13,928 bases of DNA. Source: Physocladia obscura (lineage: Eukaryota; Chytridiomycota; Chytridiomycetes; Chytridiales; Chytriomycetaceae). Where the stretch lies: positions 1 through 13,928 of the forward strand of contig JADGJH010000841.1 of the NCBI GenBank assembly GCA_027596945.1. Direction: 5' to 3'. Positions 9,137 through 13,928 of this stretch are shown here, piece after piece. The notes below the pieces were generated by a model. It was not told the DNA's origin. It made no database searches and worked only from the letters and a program-made list of their open reading frames with translations. Both the position numbers and the translations under genes were made by a program. Positions within the stretch are counted from its first letter, which is position 1, and each line of letters opens with the position of its first letter.

Positions 9137-9361
9137 AATTGGGAGCACTTGCTTTTCTTCAATTTTTTTCAGTTCGGTTTTAATTGAAACAGCTAAACCA
9201 TTGTCTTGCCAGTTTGTAACAAAATTAACAGCTCGATTTTGTTTCAACAGCTCATGTTGTCGTCCCTGAATTCTAATATCTTCTTGCTGACGATCGCTGA
9301 ATTTAATATCTGAATGGATTGTTTCTTTTGACGTTGTCACAGTGCTGACATTCTTTGGCAT
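8889..9361 (-). CDS. CFAP141: CFAP141-like small coiled-coil protein, putative flagellar microtubule-inner protein
   Basis: Two exons on the minus strand: 9361-9153 and 9024-8889, giving 114 aa. The C-terminal half runs MANEELLVLRRRDIARLLDK then ERKAQKEELASMSLAFFY. It resembles the end of CFAP141 (human C1orf189, about 100 aa): a basic helix, a Leu/Phe-x-KE-rich segment and a terminal M-x-x-AFY. CFAP141/FAP141 is a microtubule-inner protein of ciliary doublet microtubules, so a role in zoospore flagella is inferred. The N-terminus (MPKNVSTVTTSKETIHSD) is not recognised. The splice model is less certain than for the neighbours: the phase needed to reach TLSDLEMANE fits a GC donor (GCAAGT) at 9152. 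The acceptor TTTTTAG at 9025 is preferred, but an AG 15 nt upstream is equally in phase. The gene converges on PPE1, 112 bp between stop codons. The match is from memory of a short family. Confidence 0.6.
8891..8896 (+). terminator. AATAAA poly(A) signal of PPE1
   Basis: A perfect AATAAA begins 115 nt after the PPE1 stop. It overlaps the last codons of the convergent CFAP141-like gene on the other strand, so the mature 3' ends of the two transcripts probably overlap. Confidence 0.5.
9025..9152 (-). other. probable GC-AG intron of the CFAP141-like gene, containing TAA/TAAA microsatellites
   Basis: The 128-nt intron begins GCAAGTG, which matches the GC-intron donor consensus GCAAGT exactly, although the preceding exon base is A. 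The in-phase acceptor is TTTTTAG. I found no in-phase GT donor near the end of the Glu/Lys-rich helix. On the plus strand the intron holds TAAA repeats at about 9090-9102 and TAA repeats at about 9105-9132. Confidence 0.5.
9105..9132 (+). repeat. (TAA)n microsatellite
   Basis: About nine TAA units, preceded by three to four TAAA units (9090-9102). The tract lies inside the intron of the CFAP141-like gene, so read-through on the minus strand gives an artificial run of Ile codons. Confidence 0.85.
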
Positions 9362-10195
9362 TTTTTGATAAACGTGAAGAAAAGTTTCATAATTTCTAAA
9401 ATTCAATTCAAAATTAAGAATACTAAACTTGTAGTTGCTGCGCTTAAAATCATTTTAAACTTCATCTATTGAAAGAGCTCCTATCCAACTGGATATAGTC
9501 CATCAATAAGCATAATAAACAAGCTGCAAAAAAATGCATATTGAATCCTTTTTTCTTCGTGCAAATATTACGCGCTTTATGCAACTATTAGATAGTATTT
9601 ATTTTGCTGTTTTGAAAATTGCTTCAAATTTTCTTTGGGCCCAGAGCTAAATTAGGGCCAGAACTTCGGCATACTGCTCTTTAAACTCATACTGAAATAT
9701 CACAATCGGTGATTAAAAATTGTGCTTTTTAGTTTTGGGTGTGGATTTCGAAACGTTGACGGATGGAGTGCTATTTGATAATGTGAATGTGGACATTCAG
9801 CAAGCTGAATGAACGAAAATTTATATCCTAAGAGCCACAAAAACCCAAAAATTAAAGTCATTACGAATTTTACACCACCTGAGTGAACTTTTGTTGAAGT
9901 AAAAGTTTCTATCAAAAGAAAAACAAACCCTGAATGGTCAACTCAAATTATTCGCAAAAAAAAAAAATCACTTTAAATTTGCATCTACATCATAAATAAA
10001 GTGCAATAACTGAACTCATATTGGTAATATTAGAATTCAGCAATAAATGGTAAGATTGAAATATCTTGCGCGTGTTATTTTCGTAGATATTCATTTGTAA
10101 TTTTGGTATAATCAGTGTTATCAAAAATTTTTCTAAAAAATTTTTTGTTGGTGTTTTCTTTGAATTTTTATTTAAATTTATTGCAAGAATTTTAA
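9362..10195. other. AT-rich intergenic region between the CFAP141-like gene and GH74
   Basis: This is the only long gene-free stretch in the window (834 bp). It should contain the 5' flanks of both divergent neighbours. Short minus-strand frames at 9700-9915 and 9990-10217 show no recognisable protein, and the first opens with TTG rather than ATG. Near the GH74 start there are A/T palindromes (AAAAATTTTT at 10123-10132 and AAAAAATTTTTT at 10135-10146) and a TATAAT-like element at about 10107. I see no tRNA, transposon ends or CRISPR-like repeats. Confidence 0.5.
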
Positions 10196-12918
10196 ATGAT
10201 GGTTTCGTTGTTGACAATCGTGACGCTGTTTGGCATTGTTAACGCATCTCCCCGCAAATGTGCACCATCCTTTAAACCAGGACCGTCGCAGGCTGGTTCC
10301 TCGTCTCTTTCCACAAAATCAACATCTAGAACTAGCGCCACGGGTACTGTGACAGCCCCTCCGACATTAGCCACGACCGTTCCATTGTTAGCGACGAACG
10401 TGATACAAGGCACAACAAAAACATATTCCGCTGCACCATTAACAATAACAGCTTCAACCACTGCAATAGTAACCACACCAATGGTCATATCGACCACAAC
10501 TACTGCAATTACGCCAGCTGCTTCCTTTTCCACCACATCAGTTGTTACGCCATCTACCATACCCACCGTGACCGCTGTCGCGTACGCTTGGGACAATGTC
10601 AGAATTGGTGGCGGCGGCTATATCCCTGGAATTACCTTCAGTCCTGTTCAGAAGGACTTGATTTACGTCAGAACAGATATCGGTGGATGCTACAGATGGG
10701 TTCCTGAAACTAACCTTTGGGTTCAATTGTTCGACTGGATTTCTGCCAGTGATTGGAATGACCTTGGTGTTGATAGCATGATTCCTGATCCTGTGGACGC
10801 GTTTAGTTTTTTCCCACCTTAGCCCCACTTTTTTTTCTCTTTACTATGTGATAATTAATTTACCAAATTTTTTCTTATAGGAACCGAGTGTATGCACTTG
10901 TGGGAACATACACCAACAGCTGGTCTCCCAGCAACGGCAAACTTTTTCGCAGTGACGACCAAGGAGAAACATGGCCTGTGCGCACAGTACTCCCCTTCAA
11001 AGTAGGTGGTAACATGCCTGGGCGTGGAATGGGTGAGCGTCTTGCTGTCGATCCGAACAACAACAGCATAGTCTACCTTGGTGCACGTAGTGGAAATGGT
11101 CTGTGGAAAAGTTCTGATGCTGGAATTACTTTTGCGCAAGTCACTCAGTTTCCCGTCGTTGGTAGCTATGTTGAAATTGCTGGCAGCGATTACCAGGGCG
11201 ATCAAGTTGGAATTGTTTGGACGATTTTCGATGCCAAAACTGGCAGCAATTCTAGTGGCGGCTCCTCAACAGTTTATGTTGGTGCTGCCGAAACCAACGT
11301 CTCGAGTATTTATGTTAGCAATAATTCTGGTGCAACATGGACTGCTCTCGCCGAACAGCCACTTGGGTTCTTACCAATTCGTGCAAAACTTGTAAATGAT
11401 ATTATCTACATTACCTACTCAGACGACTGCGGGCCGTACGTGGGCACACTCGGTGATGTATGGAAGTATAACACAACTAGCGCTGTTTGGACTTTGATTA
11501 GCCCAGTTTCGTCAACCACCAGTGGCGCTTACTTTGGATACGGTGGCTTTTCTATTGATACACAAAATCCTCAAACTATTATGGTTGCTGCAGTCAATTC
11601 TTGGTATCCTGACGGTCAAATTTACCGTAGCCTTGATTCTGGTACTACGTGGTCTCCTCTGTGGCAATGGGCAGCATATCCGAATTTAACCTACCGATCA
11701 ACGTGGGATACATCTGTTCTTCCCTGGGCGAATTTTGGCAAATCTGCCAGCCCCCCTGTATGTTGCATATTGTGTTTTTCTATGTTATTGAATTTTGCTT
11801 GCTAGGTTCCAGCCTACGGAATTGGCTGGATGATGGATTCACTGGAAATTGACCCCTTCAACTCTAACAAGTTCTTGTACGGTATATTTTATATTATATT
11901 CTCAACCAATTTTTTACTTGTTGTAACAGGCACTGGACTTTCTTTGTATGGTTCAGACAATCTCCTCAACTGGGACAATGCAAACACAACGTTCACGCTT
12001 AAATCGTTTGTTATTGGGCAGGAAGAAACTGCTGTTCTTGACCTGGCTGCTCCGCCCTCTGGACCCCTTCTTTACAGCGGCCTTTCAGATGTATGCGGGT
12101 TTGCGCACACAAGTCTGACTGAAGTGCCATCCACCATATTGACATCGCCCACTTTTACTGCCTCAAACTCAATCGACTATGGTGGTTCAGCACCAGAAAT
12201 TGTGGCACGAGCCGGATCCTCAACGACAAACCACATTGGATTCTCGAGAGACAGTGGCGTTTCGTGGTTTGCAGCAAGTTCTGAGCCGTCAGACGCAGCA
12301 GAAGGGCAGGTTGCCGTTGGCGCCGACGGCCAAACCACTTTATGGGCCACAGGGGCAGGCGTTTACTACACAGCAGATTTTGGATTGTCCTGGAACCAAT
12401 CCTATGCTCTTCCGGCCGACTCATCTGTTGCGTCCGACCGCGTTAATGCATCATTGTTCTACGCGGTCAGCTCGGGAACCGCGTATTACAGCATCGACGC
12501 TGGAAAAACTTTCTATGTCGGTGCCACTGGACTGCCAACCGTCATATCTTCTAACAGGCCTCTTAAAGCTGTTCCCGGAGCCACCAGTCATGTTTGGCTT
12601 GCAACTGGAAATGATTTGCTCAAGTCAATTGACGGGGCAAAAACTTTCATCTCAGTTGGCGTGCAAGCGGGGGCCATAGGGTTTGGGATCAAGGCCTCTA
12701 CTGGAATATACGCTGCGGCAGTCTATATTTCAGGAATTGTTAACTCGCAAGCGGGAATTTATCGCTCTGATGATGGTGGCAACTTGTGGGTGCGGATTAA
12801 CGATGATACGCACCAGTATGGGGCGACCAACTATGCTATTGATGGTGACAAAAACGTATACGGGCGTGTTTTCGTTGGGACAAATGGATTGGGTATTGTT
12901 TATGGAACTGTGGCATGA
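10196..12918 (+). CDS. secreted GH74 xyloglucanase-type beta-glucanase with Ser/Thr-rich N-terminal stalk
   Basis: Four exons: 10196-10800, 10881-11757, 11806-11881 and 11930-12918, giving 848 aa. Introns (80, 48 and 48 nt) are GT-AG. GH74 enzymes cut the beta-1,4-glucan backbone of xyloglucan. A signal peptide (MMVSLLTIVTLFGIVNA) is followed by a Ser/Thr-rich segment, about residues 35-127, then the twin seven-bladed propeller domain from YAWDNVRIGGGG. Family hallmarks: DLIYVRTDIGG with catalytic Asp161, DWNDLGVDS, GTYTNSW, GGNMPGRGMGERLAVDPNN, YLGARSGNGLW, YITYSDDCGPY, GWMMDSLEIDPFNSNKFLYG, and SIDYGGSAPEIVARAG with the second catalytic Asp602. Asp-box (BNR) repeats such as RSDDQGETW, YVSNNSGATW, RSLDSGTTW and YSIDAGKTF recur. 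No CBM1 is visible at either end; the Ser/Thr stalk is N-terminal, where a linker to a binding module would usually sit. Endo- versus reducing-end-specific action cannot be decided here. It points to a fungus feeding on plant material. Confidence 0.95.
11882..11929 (+). other. 48-nt stop-free, in-frame intron in the GH74 gene
   Basis: The intron runs from GTATAT to TGTAACAG, and is T-rich with a CTCAACC branch-like element. It has no stop and is a multiple of three, so reading through inserts 16 mostly hydrophobic residues between FLYG and TGLSLYG. Removing it gives the family's KFLYGTG. Confidence 0.85.
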
Positions 12919-13047
12919 TTTTACTCTTTCTTTTTTTTTCTTTTTTTTTCTTTCAAAGTGGTGAAAATAACGAGTACAAGGGCACTTATTGATACCGCTT
13001 TGAATGTATAGAATTAAATTATTCTTATTATTATTATAGTATTGTTA
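12919..13047. other. GH74 3' flank with polypyrimidine tract
   Basis: Just after the GH74 stop codon lies a T-rich tract (12919-12955) in which runs of T are separated by single C. No perfect AATAAA follows; ATTAAA occurs at 13013-13018. The region also contains the 3' flank of the convergent minus-strand ORF. Confidence 0.45.
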
Positions 13048-13482
13048 TCAGAGTGGTGAAACAGGATTAACACTCGGCATTCCCGATCTAACACCAGAAT
13101 CTGATGTACTAATTCTATATTTTCGGCGGCTGAAATGCACTTCTCCTTGCCTTTGCCCAAATATGCTGTCATTACAGCTACTGTTCATACATTCTCGCGA
13201 TCTTGTGCTCTCCAATTGCCAAGTTCCTAATGCCGATGATGCTGGTGGTCGTTGTTCTACTGGCAATGGCGGTGTAGGTGATAGTACAATAATAGGCTTA
13301 ATAGAATCCACAAGTGGTTTCAACAGAATACTGTTTCTTCCTCGGACATATGCATCAGTGCATTTTGGTAAACCAAGCTGCAGTGTTGGGACACTTTCTG
13401 CGGAGGATGAAATTGCTGTTGAAGGAGGCGCTTGTGGCAGGGTGAAAAATTTTGACTTTAATGGCGTGAGTTTACGGGTCAT
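13048..13482 (-). CDS. hypothetical Pro/Ser-rich protein or C-terminal exon
   Basis: Minus-strand frame of 144 codons from ATG at 13482 to TGA at 13050-13048. I do not recognise it. It is rich in Pro and Ser (PQAPPSTAISSSAES; SPTPPLPVEQRPPASSA) and ends in a basic, Ser-rich tail (FSRRKYRISTSDSGVRSGMP), typical of disordered regulatory regions. No domain, signal peptide or membrane segment is visible. The frame stays open upstream of the ATG into a CAA/CAG tract reading poly-Gln until a TAA near 13598, so it could instead be the last exon of a longer poly-Gln protein entered by splicing at one of the CAG triplets. If the ATG is the true start, the CAA tract is its 5' leader. An overlapping plus-strand frame (13163-13636) ends in poly-Cys and looks like a shadow. 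Confidence 0.4.
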   Translation of the reverse strand: MTRKLTPLKSKFFTLPQAPPSTAISSSAESVPTLQLGLPKCTDAYVRGRNSILLKPLVDSIKPIIVLSPTPPLPVEQRPPASSALGTWQLESTRSRECMNSSCNDSIFGQRQGEVHFSRRKYRISTSDSGVRSGMPSVNPVSPL

Positions 13483-13497
13483 GTTTTTAATTTTTCC

Positions 13498-13588
13498 TTG
13501 CTGCTGTTGTTGTTGCTGTTCTTGTTGTTGTTGCTGTTGTTGTTGTTGTTGCTGTTGTTGTTGTTGTTGCTGTTGTTGTTGTTGTTGT
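13498..13588 (-). repeat. CAA/CAG trinucleotide tract (TTG/CTG on plus)
   Basis: About 30 triplets. In the frame continuous with the downstream ORF nearly all are CAA or CAG (Gln), with one GAA. The CAA/CAG changes are silent only in that frame; in the other two minus-strand frames they alternate Thr/Ala or Asn/Ser. Confidence 0.85.
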
Positions 13589-13599
13589 GGAAGATGTTA

Positions 13600-13883
13600 T
13601 GGTTGTGGTTGTTGTGCTTGTTGGCATAGTTGTTGAAGTTGTCAAACTTGAAGTTGTTGTTGAGGAAGTGGTACTTGAAGGAGTTGAAGTTGTTGAGGTG
13701 CTGGAGGTTGTTGATAAAGTTGTTGAGGTTGTAGAAGATGTTAAAGTTGTGGAAGTTGTTGACGAAGTTGTGGAGATTGTTGAAGTTGTGGAAGTTGTTG
13801 AAGTTGTTGAAGTTGTTGAAGTTGTTGAAGTTGTTGAAGTTGTTGAAGTTGTTGTTGTTGTTGAAGTTGTTGAAGTTGTTGAA
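13600..13883 (-). repeat. degenerate 9-bp minisatellite reading Thr-Thr-Ser on the minus strand
   Basis: The plus-strand unit is GAAGTTGTT. Near-perfect copies run from 13791 to 13880 (ten units, one variant), and degenerate copies continue to about 13600. On the minus strand one frame reads almost only Ser and Thr, using TCA, TCC, TCG, TCT, AGT and AGC for Ser and ACA, ACT and ACC for Thr, as in mucin-like stalks of secreted fungal proteins. This frame has no ATG at its upstream end and stops just past the CAA tract. It may be part of a gene truncated by the contig end. Confidence 0.7.
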
Positions 13884-13928
13884 GTATATAATAAACATCT
13901 CCGAGACCACGAGACTAGCGATCAGGGC
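13884..13928. other. adapter-like sequence at the right edge (probable contig-end artefact)
   Basis: Read on the minus strand, the block starting at about 13915 is GTCTCGTGGTCTCGGAGATG. This is 19 of 20 identical to the start of the Nextera read-2 adapter as I remember it (GTCTCGTGGGCTCGGAGATG). The bases that follow (GTTTAT) also resemble the adapter's GTGTAT before diverging into the repeat. The outermost ~13 bases would then be index or flank. This is not genomic sequence to annotate. Confidence 0.7.

Noticed and set aside
9700..9915. Short minus-strand frame with a hydrophobic stretch
   Set aside because: It opens with TTG, has no family resemblance or splice context, and lies in AT-rich intergenic DNA.
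9990..10217. Short minus-strand Lys/Asn-rich frame
   Set aside because: Its composition simply follows the AT-rich DNA, and it overlaps the GH74 start region.
10192..10596. Minus-strand Val-rich frame
   Set aside because: It is the antisense of the GH74 Ser/Thr stalk, where Thr codons read as Val/Gly/Cys-type codons.
13163..13636. Plus-strand frame ending in a long Cys run
   Set aside because: The poly-Cys stretch is the CAA/CAG tract read as TGT/TGC. The rest shows no protein-like pattern and overlaps the better minus-strand ORF.
13479..13910. Minus-strand frame rich in Asn and Phe
   Set aside because: It is the 9-bp repeat read in another register, opens with GTG in adapter-like sequence, and its variation is non-conservative compared with the Ser/Thr frame.
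13491..13928. Plus-strand frame of Val/Glu repeats open to the right edge
   Set aside because: It has no stop, but no ATG before about 13596, and its variants (Asp, Lys, Gly, Leu, Met) are less conservative than the Ser/Thr frame opposite. It probably reflects the repeat.
1..13928. Bacterial operon, phage, defence system or mobile element
   Set aside because: All recognised genes carry spliceosomal introns and are eukaryotic families. I saw no transposase, integrase, terminal inverted repeats or tRNA genes.

Overview
The window is eukaryotic nuclear DNA, most likely from a zoosporic (chytrid-like) fungus. Every recognisable gene is cut by short introns (46-136 nt) with GT-AG or occasional GC-AG ends. 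The gene set combines conserved eukaryotic housekeeping genes, a secreted plant-cell-wall hydrolase (GH74), and a small protein resembling the flagellar microtubule-inner protein CFAP141, which would fit a fungus that keeps a flagellum. The lineage is an inference; no rRNA or other marker is present.

Layout from left to right. (1) Minus strand, 3797 to beyond the left edge: TTI1, a HEAT-repeat subunit of the TTT complex that matures PIK kinases (3 exons, 1203 codons in the window, C-terminus missing). (2) Plus, 3820-4488: an OsmC/Ohr organic hydroperoxide reductase with a probable mitochondrial presequence (4 exons). (3) Minus, 5869-4685: mRNA cap guanine-N7 methyltransferase, ABD1/RNMT (5 exons, 291 aa). 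(4) Minus, 7305-5947: mitochondrial outer-membrane porin, VDAC/POR1 (7 exons, 285 aa). (5) Plus, 7342-8776: protein phosphatase methylesterase 1, PPE1/PPME1 (8 exons, 328 aa). (6) Minus, 9361-8889: a 114-aa CFAP141-like protein (2 exons). (7) An AT-rich intergenic stretch, 9362-10195. (8) Plus, 10196-12918: a secreted GH74 xyloglucanase-type enzyme with a Ser/Thr-rich N-terminal stalk (4 exons, 848 aa). (9) Minus, 13482-13048: an unrecognised Pro/Ser-rich ORF preceded by a CAA/CAG tract and a degenerate 9-bp repeat. (10) The last ~45 bases resemble a sequencing adapter, so the right edge is probably a contig end.

The left two thirds are very compact. Two divergent pairs have start codons 22 bp (TTI1/Ohr) and 36 bp (POR1/PPE1) apart, POR1 and ABD1 are in tandem with 77 bp between stop and start, and the convergent PPE1/CFAP141 pair has interleaved poly(A) signals. 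The genes do not form one pathway. All exon boundaries were worked out by hand from reading frame, splice dinucleotides and expected family sequence. Each model's exon lengths sum to a whole number of codons.

The most notable observations are two introns that are stop-free and a multiple of three long (in POR1 and GH74), so a naive ORF reading mis-annotates both proteins; two probable GC-AG introns; the extreme 5' packing of the divergent pairs; and the adapter-like contig end. I found no clearly novel multi-gene system.
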